The notes under the pieces are model-generated. The model saw only the letters and a list, made by a program, of their open reading frames with translations. It did not search any database and was not told the origin of the DNA. DNA of 64,000 nt from contig DXLP01000009.1 of assembly GCA_019414645.1 (NCBI GenBank), positions 1-64,000 on the forward strand. The letters run 5' to 3'. This DNA comes from Collinsella sp. GTDB lineage: Bacteria; Actinomycetota; Coriobacteriia; Coriobacteriales; Coriobacteriaceae. Position 1 is the stretch's first letter. Each line of letters starts with the position of its first letter. Below are positions 10,024 to 18,403 of this stretch, piece by piece. The position numbers were made by a program, and so were the translations under genes.

Positions 10024-11622
10024 TTAGTTCTCCTCTGATCCAGTCGTATCGGCATGGTGCTTTGCCATGAACTGCTGCTTAAAGTCGCCGATGACGCGCA
10101 GGAGCTCAGCCTTGGTGTCATCGTCGATCTTCTTGGCGCGAACCTTGTCGAGCAACGAGCCAAAACCGTTGTCCATGTACTCGATGAGCTCGGCACGGAA
10201 GGGAAGCACGTCGGCGATCTCGAGATCGTCGAGGAAGCCCTCGTTGCCGGCAAACAGCGTAACGATCTGCTCGGAAACCTCAAACGGCTTGTAGCGCGGC
10301 TGCTTAAGGAGCTCGGTCATGCGAGCGCCGTGGGTAAGCTGCTTCTGCGTAGCCTCGTCAAGGTCGGAGCCGAACTGCGTAAAGCCGGCGAGCTCCTGAT
10401 ATGAAGCGAGGTCCAGGCGAAGGTTGCCGGCAACCTGCTTCATGGCCTTGGTCTGAGCGTCACCACCGACGCGGGACACGGAGATACCCACGTCGACTGC
10501 CGGGCGCTGGCCCTGGAAGAAGAGCTCGGACTGCAGGTAAATCTGACCATCGGTAATGGAAATGACGTTTGTCGGAATGTAGGCCGAAACGTCGCCATCC
10601 TGGGTCTCGATAATCGGCAGGGCCGTCATGGAGCCGTAACCGTTCTTCTTGGACATCTTGACGGCACGCTCGAGCAGACGAGAGTGCAGGTAGAAGATGT
10701 CGCCAGGATAGGCCTCGCGTCCGGGCGGACGATGCAGCGTCAGCGACATCTGACGGTAAGCCACGGCCTGCTTGGACAGGTCATCGTAGATGACAAGCAC
10801 GTGACCGCCGGGGTTGGTCTCGCTGGCGGGCTTACCGTCCTCGCCGTTGTACATGAAGAACTCGCCGATAGCGGCACCGGCCATAGGCGCGATGTACTGC
10901 ATAGGGGCAGAATCAGCAGCGGTTGCCGAAACGATGATGGTGTAGTCGAGCGCACCGTGCTGAGCGAGGGTCTCGCGGATGTTAGCAACCGTGGAGGCCT
11001 TCTGGCCGATGGCGACATAGATGCAGACCATGCCCTTGCCGCGCTGATTGAGGATAGCGTCGATGGCAATGGCGGTCTTACCGGTCTTACGGTCGCCGAT
11101 GATAAGCTCGCGCTGGCCGCGGCCGATAGGCACCATGGAGTCGATAGCCAATAGGCCGGTCTGGACCGGCTCGCACACCGGGGTACGGTCGATGACGCCG
11201 GGGGCCTTGAACTCGATGGGACGACGGTGCGTGGCGACAATGTCACCCAAACCGTCGATGGGCTGGCCGAGCGGATTGACGACGCGGCCGAGCATTGCAC
11301 GGCTCACGGGAATATCCATAATGCGGCCAGTGGTGCGGCACTCGTCGCCTTCCTTGATGGAGTCGACGGCACCAAACAGAACGGCGCCGACCTCGTCACG
11401 GTCAAGGTTCTGGGCGAGGCCGAATACGGTCTCACCGGTATCGGAGCTCTTGAACTCCAGAAGCTCGCCTGCCATGGCACTCTTGAGGCCGGAGACGCGC
11501 GCGATGCCGTCGCCTACCTCGTCGACCGTTGAAACCTCATGCGTATCGACCGTCGCGGAGAGGCTCGTGAGCTGCTCCTGCAGTTTCTTGGCGATATCCT
11601 GGGCATTGAGGGTTTCGGACAT
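10024..11622 (-). CDS. atpA: F1 ATP synthase alpha subunit
   Basis: The non-catalytic nucleotide-binding alpha subunit has 532 residues. The P-loop [15 protein letters not shown] is near residue 170, and [19 protein letters not shown] lies in the C-terminal half. It is slightly longer than the usual 505-515 residues through its C-terminal tail ([11 protein letters not shown]). A strong GGAGGTGA site overlaps the end of atpH. Confidence 0.98.
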   Translation of the reverse strand: MSETLNAQDIAKKLQEQLTSLSATVDTHEVSTVDEVGDGIARVSGLKSAMAGELLEFKSSDTGETVFGLAQNLDRDEVGAVLFGAVDSIKEGDECRTTGRIMDIPVSRAMLGRVVNPLGQPIDGLGDIVATHRRPIEFKAPGVIDRTPVCEPVQTGLLAIDSMVPIGRGQRELIIGDRKTGKTAIAIDAILNQRGKGMVCIYVAIGQKASTVANIRETLAQHGALDYTIIVSATAADSAPMQYIAPMAGAAIGEFFMYNGEDGKPASETNPGGHVLVIYDDLSKQAVAYRQMSLTLHRPPGREAYPGDIFYLHSRLLERAVKMSKKNGYGSMTALPIIETQDGDVSAYIPTNVISITDGQIYLQSELFFQGQRPAVDVGISVSRVGGDAQTKAMKQVAGNLRLDLASYQELAGFTQFGSDLDEATQKQLTHGARMTELLKQPRYKPFEVSEQIVTLFAGNEGFLDDLEIADVLPFRAELIEYMDNGFGSLLDKVRAKKIDDDTKAELLRVIGDFKQQFMAKHHADTTGSEEN

Positions 11623-12098
11623 TAGGCTTCACCTCCGTACGAATTAGCAGAGTTTGCGAGGGTCTCCTGCGCGATGCGCAGCTGCGTCTTGACGGAGATG
11701 TCACGACGCTCGCCGCGGGCCTCGAGCACCAGGCCGCCCACGATAGACGGGTCGACCTGCTCGATAAGGAATACCTTGCGGCCGAAGTCCTGCTCGCATT
11801 TCTTAGTGATGGTTTGACGCAGCTCGTCGTCGAGCGGGATCGCCGTGGTGACGGTCACGCCCACTACATCCTCGTCTTCCTCGGCAACATACTTAAAGGC
11901 AGCTGCCACCTTGGGAAGAAGGTCGAGCTGGTCGCGCTTGGACATGGTGTCGAGCACGGCGATGATCTCGGGGCTGGCAGAAGCCAAGCGCTCGACCATC
12001 TCGAGGTCCTCGAACACATGGTTCTCGGCCTTGGCGGCTTCCAAAAGGGAACGCGCGTAGGTCTCGAGCACCTTGTCCTGATAGCGGCTAGTCGGCAT
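11622..12098 (-). CDS. atpH: F1 ATP synthase delta subunit
   Basis: The delta subunit links F1 to the peripheral stalk. At 158 residues it is somewhat shorter than the usual 175-180. The N-terminal helical bundle ([10 protein letters not shown], ending in LPKVAAAF) and the C-terminal segment with [26 protein letters not shown] are clear. It overlaps atpF by 11 bases at its start and atpA by one base at its stop. Confidence 0.95.
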   Translation of the reverse strand: MPTSRYQDKVLETYARSLLEAAKAENHVFEDLEMVERLASASPEIIAVLDTMSKRDQLDLLPKVAAAFKYVAEEDEDVVGVTVTTAIPLDDELRQTITKKCEQDFGRKVFLIEQVDPSIVGGLVLEARGERRDISVKTQLRIAQETLANSANSYGGEA

Positions 12099-12690
12099 TC
12101 AGGCTACCTGCTTCCTGGATGTAGCGCTCGATGAGCTTCTTCTGCTCGGCATCGTCCTCGAGTGCCTCGCCCACGATCTTGGTGGCGACGGCAACGGACA
12201 GGTCGGCGATGGAGCTCGCGGCACCGGCGTAGATGGACTTGCGCTCGTCCTCGACGGTCGTATGGGCCTTGGCGATGATCTCCTCGGCCTCCTTGTGAGC
12301 AGCCTCGATGATACGGGCGCGCTCGGACTCGGCGTCCTTACGGGCCTCGAGAACGATGTCGGCAGCCTGACGACGGGCGTCGGTGACGATCGAGTCGGAC
12401 TCAGCGCGCTTGGCGATAGCCTCCTGCTTGGTCTTCTCGGCCTCGTCGAGGCTCTCCTCGATCTTCTTGCCGCGCTCCTCCATGGTTTTCATGATGCCCG
12501 GCAGGGCGACCTTGGCCAGCACGATCCAGATGATCAGGAAGGCGATAAGTGCCGGGATGAACTCCGCCATCTTAGGGATGAGGATGTCCGCACCGGCAGC
12601 GCCGTCCTCGGCGAACGCGGAAACCGGCATGAGCAGCGCGGCCGCGGACGCGGAGAGTGCGATCGCGCTCTTCTGGGATGAAAGATTCAT
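12088..12690 (-). CDS. atpF: F0 ATP synthase b subunit
   Basis: The b subunit (200 residues) forms the peripheral stalk: a membrane helix (about 43-65, FIPALIAFLIIWIVLAKVAL) and a long charged coiled coil. It carries an extra hydrophobic N-terminus (SAIALSASAAALLMPVSAFA) that looks like a cleavable signal peptide before the membrane anchor, so the N-terminus may be exported. The usual b subunit is about 160 residues and lacks this. Confidence 0.95.
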   Translation of the reverse strand: MNLSSQKSAIALSASAAALLMPVSAFAEDGAAGADILIPKMAEFIPALIAFLIIWIVLAKVALPGIMKTMEERGKKIEESLDEAEKTKQEAIAKRAESDSIVTDARRQAADIVLEARKDAESERARIIEAAHKEAEEIIAKAHTTVEDERKSIYAGAASSIADLSVAVATKIVGEALEDDAEQKKLIERYIQEAGSLNAD

Positions 12691-12705
12691 ACTTGACGCT
12701 CCGTG

Positions 12706-12900
12706 CTATTTAACGATCAGCGCGACAACGAAGCCGATCAGAGCCAGAGCCTCGCCGAAGGCGGAGCCCATGATGAAGACGGTGAACACGCGGCCCTGGA
12801 CCTCAGGCTGACGGGCCATAGCACCCGTAGCACCCAGAGCAGACAGGCCGATAGCAAGACCAGCGCCGATAACACCGAGACCGTAACCGATAACTCCCAC
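12706..12900 (-). CDS. atpE: F0 ATP synthase c subunit
   Basis: The c subunit builds the rotor ring. It has two glycine-rich helices joined by the polar loop ARQPE, and the ion-carrying glutamate in GSAFGEALALIG on helix 2. That glutamate is followed by alanine, and helix 1 lacks the glutamine of sodium-type rings, so protons are the likely coupling ion. At 64 residues it is short (commonly 70-85). The GTG start at 12900 is well supported by AAAGGAGG five bases before it. Confidence 0.95.
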   Translation of the reverse strand: MGVIGYGLGVIGAGLAIGLSALGATGAMARQPEVQGRVFTVFIMGSAFGEALALIGFVVALIVK

Positions 12901-13025
12901 GATTCCTCCTTTGTCGTGCGTGTCTTATTTCACGCAGGATAACCTTATTTATAACTGCCGGGCTCCATGGGTACGGGCACCAGCGGTTTAACGAATTGCC
13001 TTACCTTTAAGGCGCGAACGGAAGA

Positions 13026-13829
13026 CTACTCCTCCTCCGCAACCTCCTCTGCCTCGGAGACATACACGGCGGTAAGGACCGTGAAGACATAAGCCTGGAT
13101 GGCGCCGACTACAAGCTCGATCGCATAGATCAGGATGAGGATGGCAAGCCAGGCCAGCGAAGGCAGGGCGCCGACGGCGTGAGCCGCGGAAACCTGCTGA
13201 AGCAGCGGCTGCATGAACATGCTCGCCATGATGGCGAACGAGCCCATGACCACGTGTCCTGCGAACATGTTGCAGAACAGACGGACGGCAAGCGTGATGA
13301 GGCGCAGGAAGGTCGAGAAAAGCTCGACGACCCACACAAGCACGTTCATCGGGAAGCTCACGCCCTGCGGGGCGAGGCTCTTGATGTAGCCGATCACGCC
13401 GTGAGCCTTGCATCCGTAGTAGATGAAGTACACGAAGGCGAAGATGGCGAGCGCGGCGGTGGAGCCGATTGCGCCGGTGCCGGGCTTCATTCCCGGAATC
13501 AGGCCAATCATGTTATTGATCAGGATGAACAGGAAAAGCGAGCACAGGAACGGGAAGTGCTTCTTCCAGTTCTCACCCACGACGCCCTTGCCGATATCGT
13601 TCTCGACGTACTCGATGATGTACTCGAAACCGTTGACGAAGAAGCCCTTGGGAACCAGGGTCTGCTTCTTCTTGAACACGGCCAGGACGATCAGGAGCAC
13701 GATCGTGGAGACGATCAGCCAAAACGAGTACTGCGTGATGCCGCAGCTCAGATCGCCCACGACAGGGGTGGAGCTGAACTCGCTGACCAGATGATTAATC
13801 TCATCAGGCAGCTTTTCAAAAATTTCCAC
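13026..13829 (-). CDS. atpB: F0 ATP synthase a subunit
   Basis: The a subunit (267 residues, five to six membrane helices) forms the ion half-channels against the c ring. The essential arginine is in LRLITLAVRLFCNMFAGH, and the preceding helix has WVVELFSTF. It is followed by a 125-bp gap before atpE with a small GCGTG...CACGC hairpin, comparable to the translation-boosting leader known upstream of atpE in other bacteria. Confidence 0.97.
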   Translation of the reverse strand: MEIFEKLPDEINHLVSEFSSTPVVGDLSCGITQYSFWLIVSTIVLLIVLAVFKKKQTLVPKGFFVNGFEYIIEYVENDIGKGVVGENWKKHFPFLCSLFLFILINNMIGLIPGMKPGTGAIGSTAALAIFAFVYFIYYGCKAHGVIGYIKSLAPQGVSFPMNVLVWVVELFSTFLRLITLAVRLFCNMFAGHVVMGSFAIMASMFMQPLLQQVSAAHAVGALPSLAWLAILILIYAIELVVGAIQAYVFTVLTAVYVSEAEEVAEEE

Positions 13830-13832
13830 GAC

Positions 13833-14144
13833 TTACCTTTCGACCTCATGAGGATCTCGCAGCACCTTGGCGACGCGAACCGCGCAGGCGGCCATAAAGG
13901 CCACGAAGCCGATCGCCTCGCCCAGGAGGAACATGCGAAACGCCTCTCCGAACAACGCAAACACAACCAAGGTAAAGACGAGCAGGGCGATTGCCGAGAC
14001 CGCCAGGCTCACCATACCCTTGAGCATGTCCGCATTCTGTTTATCGTCAAGAACCGGCTTGAGCGTAAAAACAAAGGGAAGAAAGGCGACCGCGCCCGCG
14101 ATGGCGCCTGCAACGATAGCGAGCAGATCGGCTATCTGAAACAC
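13833..14144 (-). CDS. atpI: Small membrane protein at the AtpI position
   Basis: This protein of about 103 residues has roughly four hydrophobic segments, starting LLAIVAGAIAGAVAFLPFVF. It is the first gene of the operon, ending 3 bases before atpB, which is where AtpI (a c-ring assembly and ion-handling factor) is normally encoded. The sequence itself is not strongly diagnostic, so the name rests on position, size and topology. I use the GTG at 14144 because GAGG lies six bases upstream; a GTG at 14156 is the alternative. Confidence 0.65.
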   Translation of the reverse strand: MFQIADLLAIVAGAIAGAVAFLPFVFTLKPVLDDKQNADMLKGMVSLAVSAIALLVFTLVVFALFGEAFRMFLLGEAIGFVAFMAACAVRVAKVLRDPHEVER

Positions 14145-14206
14145 TGGCGTCCTCACTTTCTTTTTTTAACGCTTCCCAGAACAGTTCCCGCCAAACATTG
14201 GTGACT

Positions 14207-14234
14207 ATTGTACGAGCCAATCGCTAAAGTACAA
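14207..14234 (-). promoter_or_regulatory. Predicted promoter of the ATP synthase operon
   Basis: On the minus strand TTGTAC and TACAAT are separated by 16 bases, a good sigma-70-type match, 63 bases before the first gene. Confidence 0.6.
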
Positions 14235-14348
14235 CCGAAAAAGCATCGGTTAATACGCACCTGTTCGTTTTCTTAAGACCTTCTTTATGCCGCAGGTAGG
14301 TAATACGTTTTTCTCGAACCCCTCTGGGCTAAACGTCCGTTAACAGGA

Positions 14349-14383
14349 GTGCGCGCGGTCGCCTTTTGTTCGACCGCGCGCAC
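14349..14383 (-). terminator. Strong hairpin after upp
   Basis: A 13-bp GC-rich stem (GTGCGCGCGGTCG and complement) with a 9-base loop lies about 40 bases past the upp stop. No T tract follows on the minus strand, so termination is possible but unproven. Confidence 0.5.
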
Positions 14384-14425
14384 CGTTTCTTCGTATTTGC
14401 AGCCGCGGCCGTCTTAGCCCAGCGA

Positions 14426-15073
14426 CTAGAGCGTGCCGAAGATGCGGTCGCCGGCGTCGCCGAGGCCGGGAACGATGTAGGCGGCCTCGTTGAGATGGTC
14501 GTCGATAGCGCAGGTATAGATATGCACGTCGGGATCCTTCTCGGTCAGTGACTTGAGGCCCTCGGGGGCCGCGACGATGCACAGCATGCGAATGTCCTTG
14601 ACGCCGCGCTCGCGCAGATAGCTGATGGCCATCTCGGCCGAGCCGCCCGTGGCGAGCATAGGGTCGACGACCAGACAGATACGCTGGTCGATATCCTTGG
14701 GCATCTTGCAGTAATACTCGTGAGGTTCATGGGTAACCTCGTCGCGCTCCATGCCGATGTGGCCCACGCGAGCGGAGGGCACCAGGTCGAGGATACCGTC
14801 GACCATGCCAAGGCCCGCACGCAGGATGGGCACGATGGCGAGTTTCTTGCCGGCAAGCTGTTTGAACGTGGCAGTAGTGATGGGGGTCTCGACCTCGACG
14901 TCTTCCATAGGCAGGTCGCGCATGGCCTCGTAGCCGTCAAAAAGCGCGAGTTCGCGCACGAGCTGACGGAACTGGTTGGTGCCGGTGTTTTTGTCGCGCA
15001 GGATCGACAGCTTGTGCTGGACGAGCGGATGATCGACAAGCGTCACACGGGACGCATCGTAGGTGACGGTCAT
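14426..15073 (-). CDS. upp: Uracil phosphoribosyltransferase
   Basis: Upp converts uracil and PRPP to UMP in pyrimidine salvage. The 215-residue protein has the PRPP-binding loop [18 protein letters not shown] near residue 130 and the uracil-binding C-terminus [18 protein letters not shown] set the start at 15073 ([22 protein letters not shown]), preceded by AAAGGGG; an upstream in-frame ATG adds 20 unrelated residues. It stands alone on the minus strand, 123 bases after glpK. Confidence 0.96.
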   Translation of the reverse strand: MTVTYDASRVTLVDHPLVQHKLSILRDKNTGTNQFRQLVRELALFDGYEAMRDLPMEDVEVETPITTATFKQLAGKKLAIVPILRAGLGMVDGILDLVPSARVGHIGMERDEVTHEPHEYYCKMPKDIDQRICLVVDPMLATGGSAEMAISYLRERGVKDIRMLCIVAAPEGLKSLTEKDPDVHIYTCAIDDHLNEAAYIVPGLGDAGDRIFGTL

Positions 15074-15196
15074 GGGTTGATTGCCCCTTTCGTTGCAGCC
15101 GCAAAACGGCCTTGCTGACAAGGCGCGCAGCAATGTTGCCGCCGCACGCCATGCATAAGTTTAGCGGTTTGTTGTATCGAGCAGCCCATCGCAGCC

Positions 15197-16738
15197 CTAC
15201 TGTGCGGTACTGAGCGAGCGCTTGACTGCATCACGCCAGCCCGCAAGGTTTTGCTCGCGACGCTCGGCGGACATATGGGGAAGGAAGGTCCTAACGATCT
15301 GGGCATTTTGCTCCAGCTCTTCAAGGTCTTCCCAATAGCCGACGGCAAGACCCGCCAAGTACGCGGCACCGATTGCCGTGGTCTCCACCGTCTCGCATTG
15401 CAGCACGGGGATATCCAGCAGGTCGGCCTGGAATTGCATGATGAACTCGTTGCGCGAGGCACCGCCATCGACAGACAGGCGCTCAATCGAAAGCCCCACG
15501 TCCTGCTCCATGGCGCGCAGCACGTCGTAGCTCTGATATGCCATGGATTCGCAGGCGGCACGTACGATGGTCGCACGGCTCGAGGCGCCGGTCAGACCGC
15601 ACACGATACCGCGGGCATGCGGGTCCCACCAGGGAGCACCCAAACCTGCAAAGGCGGGAACGAAGTAGCAGCCCTCGTTGTCGCTAATCGAAGCGGCGAG
15701 TTGTGCCGACTCGCTCACACTCGAGATGATGCCCATGTTGTTGCGAAGCCAGTTCATCGTTGAACCGGCGGCAAAAATAGAGCCCTCGAGCGCATAGCTG
15801 ACTTTGCCGTCCGCAGCGATACCGATGGTGGAGACCAGGCCATTCTTGGATTCGACGATCTCGTCACCGGTGTTCATGAGCATAAAGCAGCCCGTGCCAT
15901 AGGTGTTTTTGGTCTGGCCGGGATAGAAGCAGCAGTGGCCGAACAGCGACGCCTGCTGGTCACCCGCCACGCCCATGATGGGCGGCATGTTGGTCATGAT
16001 GTCGCTCGCGACGCGGCCGTAGTCGCCCGAGCTCCAGCGAACCTCGGGCATCATGGAACGTGGAACGTCAAAGAGCGCCAGCAGGTCGTCGTCCCAATCG
16101 AGCGTATGGATATTAAAGAGTGCCGTGCGGCTGGCATTGGTGTAGTCGGTGGCAAAGACCTGGCCGCCGGTGAGGTTGTAGATGAGCCAGGTGTCGATGG
16201 TGCCAAACATGAGGTCGCCCGCCGCCGCGCTCTCGCGTGCGCCGTCGACGTTGTCGAGAATCCACTGCACCTTGGAGGCCGAGAAATACGGGTCAAGCGT
16301 GAGTCCCGTGCGGGAGCGCACCAGCTCCTCGCAACCCTGTTCAACCAACGCGTCGATCGCCGGCGCGGTACGACGGCACTGCCATACGATGGCGTTATAG
16401 ATGGGCTGGCCGCTCACGCGGTCCCAGACCACCGTGGTCTCGCGCTGGTTGGAGATGCCGATGGCGGCGATGCGATCGGAATGGATGCCGCTCTTAAACT
16501 GAACCTCCATCATGACGGCAATCTGGCTGGCAAGGACCGTCATGGGGTCTTGCTCTACCCAACCGGGACGCGGAAAACTCGTTTTGACGCTGCGACGTGC
16601 CTGCGCGACGATGCATCCATACTCGTCGACGATGGTCGCAAGTACCGAGGTGGTGCCGCAGTCGAGCGCCATGATGTAGGAACCGCCAAAGTTAAACGAG
16701 GCATCTTCCATGCCCAGGCTGCCCAGATTCAACGACAT
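15197..16738 (-). CDS. glpK: Glycerol kinase
   Basis: GlpK phosphorylates glycerol to glycerol 3-phosphate. The 513-residue FGGY kinase has the N-terminal phosphate-binding DCGTTSVLATIVDEYG, GWVEQDP, the substrate-site NQRETTVVWD, and the C-terminal YALEGSIFAAGS and SVDGGASRNEF. It carries an N-terminal extension of about 20 residues before the usual IMALDCGT. The start is preceded by AAAGGTG and lies 13 bases past tsaC, so the two are probably co-transcribed. No glycerol facilitator or glycerol-phosphate dehydrogenase lies next to it. Confidence 0.95.
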   Translation of the reverse strand: MSLNLGSLGMEDASFNFGGSYIMALDCGTTSVLATIVDEYGCIVAQARRSVKTSFPRPGWVEQDPMTVLASQIAVMMEVQFKSGIHSDRIAAIGISNQRETTVVWDRVSGQPIYNAIVWQCRRTAPAIDALVEQGCEELVRSRTGLTLDPYFSASKVQWILDNVDGARESAAAGDLMFGTIDTWLIYNLTGGQVFATDYTNASRTALFNIHTLDWDDDLLALFDVPRSMMPEVRWSSGDYGRVASDIMTNMPPIMGVAGDQQASLFGHCCFYPGQTKNTYGTGCFMLMNTGDEIVESKNGLVSTIGIAADGKVSYALEGSIFAAGSTMNWLRNNMGIISSVSESAQLAASISDNEGCYFVPAFAGLGAPWWDPHARGIVCGLTGASSRATIVRAACESMAYQSYDVLRAMEQDVGLSIERLSVDGGASRNEFIMQFQADLLDIPVLQCETVETTAIGAAYLAGLAVGYWEDLEELEQNAQIVRTFLPHMSAERREQNLAGWRDAVKRSLSTAQ

Positions 16739-16751
16739 CGCTTACACCTTT

Positions 16752-17495
16752 CTATTGCATCGGGTCGGACAGGACCCGTTCGATCTCTGATGCGGGAAGT
16801 GCGCCTTGGCGCAGGATCTGGAGCCCGCCGCGCTGGAACGACACGATGGTCGAGGCGTCGCGACACGGGGTCTCGCCGGCGTCGACGGCAACATCGACCC
16901 CCTCCAGGATGCGACCTTCGACGGCGGCAAAGCTTGCCGGCGAGGGCGCGCCGTGTGTGTTGGCGCTCGTGCAGGCAAGGGGACTGCCGCAGGCGCGGAT
17001 GAGCGCTTGGACCACGGGAGAGGCCGAAGCGCGCAGGGCCACGGTGTCGTCGGCAGCACGCATAAAGGTCGGCACGCAGGGAGCCGCCTTGACCACGATA
17101 GTCAGGGCTCCCGGCCAGCATCGTCGCGCAAGTACGCGGGCATCTTCCGGGATATCCACGCCATAGCGGTCGAGCGCCTCGACGCCATCGACCAGCCAGG
17201 CGACCGTTTGGGTGAGTTCACGTTGCTTGAGAGTGAAGATGCGTCGATAGCCGGTGCCGAGCGCAGGGACTGCGGCACCGTTGACGGCAGCCTGCGGATC
17301 GCGCGGCCACGATGGGAATTCGCTTGTATCTTGGGGCACGGCGTCCGAGAAGGCGTTGACTGCCACGGCGACACCGTAGACGGTCTCGGTCGGAATCAAG
17401 GCCAGGCCGCCGCGGCCGAGCACCTCGGCTGTGCGCTCGACGGCAAGCCGATGCGGCTCGCGCGTTCCCTCGTATACCCGATAGACCGTCTGCAT
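16752..17495 (-). CDS. tsaC: Threonylcarbamoyl-AMP synthase (Sua5/YciO/YrdC)
   Basis: This enzyme makes threonylcarbamoyl-adenylate from threonine, bicarbonate and ATP, the first step of t6A modification of ANN-decoding tRNAs. Family motifs: LIPTETVYGVAV, RIFTLKQRELTQT, RRCWPGALTIVV, TVALRASASP and PLACTSANTHGAPSP. Length is 247, with an atypical insertion of about 25 residues (roughly 50-75) between the first motif and the lysine-containing KQR segment. It lies just upstream of glpK. Confidence 0.92.
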   Translation of the reverse strand: MQTVYRVYEGTREPHRLAVERTAEVLGRGGLALIPTETVYGVAVAVNAFSDAVPQDTSEFPSWPRDPQAAVNGAAVPALGTGYRRIFTLKQRELTQTVAWLVDGVEALDRYGVDIPEDARVLARRCWPGALTIVVKAAPCVPTFMRAADDTVALRASASPVVQALIRACGSPLACTSANTHGAPSPASFAAVEGRILEGVDVAVDAGETPCRDASTIVSFQRGGLQILRQGALPASEIERVLSDPMQ

Positions 17496-17643
17496 GTGTA
17501 TGCCAGCCCCTTACGCTCTGGTGAAAGTTTGTTTACTGAGGGGCATTCTCGCACGAAACGTTCAACCTATTTGGCCAGAGTGCATGTTGGTTTGGTGAGC
17601 GGCTCTAGTAGTCGGTGAAAGTGAGGGGGTTAATTGAAGATTT

Positions 17644-17946
17644 TTAGCGCGCAAGCGTAACGGTACGATCGGGAAACTCGATGCTTGCAACCAGTTTTCC
17701 GCCGAGGCTCTCTGCGTACCTGCTCAGCGTGTCGAGCCTCATCGAACCCAACTCCCCACGCTCGAGCTCGGATACACGTTTTTGAGAAACGCCCATCGAC
17801 TGGGCGACCGACGCCTGTGTTAGATCTTTTAACCTGCGAATCTGAGCAAGCTTATAGGCTTCGATACGATCGCGAGTCCTCTCCTGCTCGGCGGTAATGG
17901 AGTCGCGTGTTATCCCGCGAGATTCCATATACTCATGCAGTTCCAT
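17644..17946 (-). CDS. higA: HigA-like XRE-family antitoxin
   Basis: This 100-residue helix-turn-helix protein has a HTH_3 domain in the middle (LTQASVAQSMGVSQKRVSEL) and a short beta-strand tail (GGKLVASIEFPDRTVTL). It overlaps the 3' end of the toxin gene by 14 bases. The toxin-first order with a downstream HTH antitoxin is the HigBA arrangement. It would neutralise HigB and repress the shared promoter. Confidence 0.85.
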   Translation of the reverse strand: MELHEYMESRGITRDSITAEQERTRDRIEAYKLAQIRRLKDLTQASVAQSMGVSQKRVSELERGELGSMRLDTLSRYAESLGGKLVASIEFPDRTVTLAR

Positions 17947-18328
17947 CTCGATCGAGCCTCCTTACGTGGCGACGGTATATTTGCTCGGCCCTTGGAATGT
18001 TGATCGCATACCAACCGTTCCATTTTGCCCTTGACGATCCCGCTCGCGACTTATCACCCGCCAATAGCAATACCGCCTGGCGCTTGGGGTCAAAGGCGAA
18101 GAGGATGCGAATCACCTGCCCACCACACGACGTCACTCTCAGCTCCTTTAAATGATGAAGCTTCGAGCCCTTTACGCGGTCAACCAGCGGACGACCAAGG
18201 CTGGGACCTTCCTTCTCGAGCACCAAAAGGTCTGCATAAATCTGCTTCAGCGTAGCTTCATCCTGCTCATCAAGCCAAGGTTCAATGTAATCAAGCACGA
18301 TACGGTACCGATGCAGCTGATTTGACAT
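17933..18328 (-). CDS. higB: HigB-like toxin (RelE superfamily, phage Gp49-type)
   Basis: This 131-residue protein matches the Gp49/HigB pattern: LKELRVTSCGGQVIRILFAF, then RQAVLLLAGDKS, WYAINI and AEQIYRRH near the C-terminus. RelE-fold toxins of this group are ribosome-dependent mRNA endonucleases. The start follows GAGAAAGG. Together with the overlapping XRE gene it forms a complete chromosomal toxin-antitoxin module, flanked by housekeeping genes, which suggests insertion as a unit. Confidence 0.87.
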   Translation of the reverse strand: MSNQLHRYRIVLDYIEPWLDEQDEATLKQIYADLLVLEKEGPSLGRPLVDRVKGSKLHHLKELRVTSCGGQVIRILFAFDPKRQAVLLLAGDKSRAGSSRAKWNGWYAINIPRAEQIYRRHVRRLDRDGTA

Positions 18329-18337
18329 ACCTTTCTC

Positions 18338-18352
18338 CTTCTATAGTAGAAG
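18338..18352. promoter_or_regulatory. Palindrome over the higBA -10 region, candidate operator
   Basis: CTTCTA-TAG-TAGAAG is a perfect 6-bp dyad with a 3-bp centre. It overlaps the predicted -10 box, a usual place for antitoxin autoregulation. Confidence 0.55.
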
Positions 18353-18370
18353 TTTTACGGTATATTGCAA
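18343..18370 (-). promoter_or_regulatory. Predicted higBA promoter
   Basis: The minus strand reads TTGCAA, 16 bases, TACTAT, about 15 bases before the toxin start codon. Confidence 0.5.
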
Positions 18371-18403
18371 GGACAAACTTGCGCAAATGTCTATTAATTC
18401 AGC

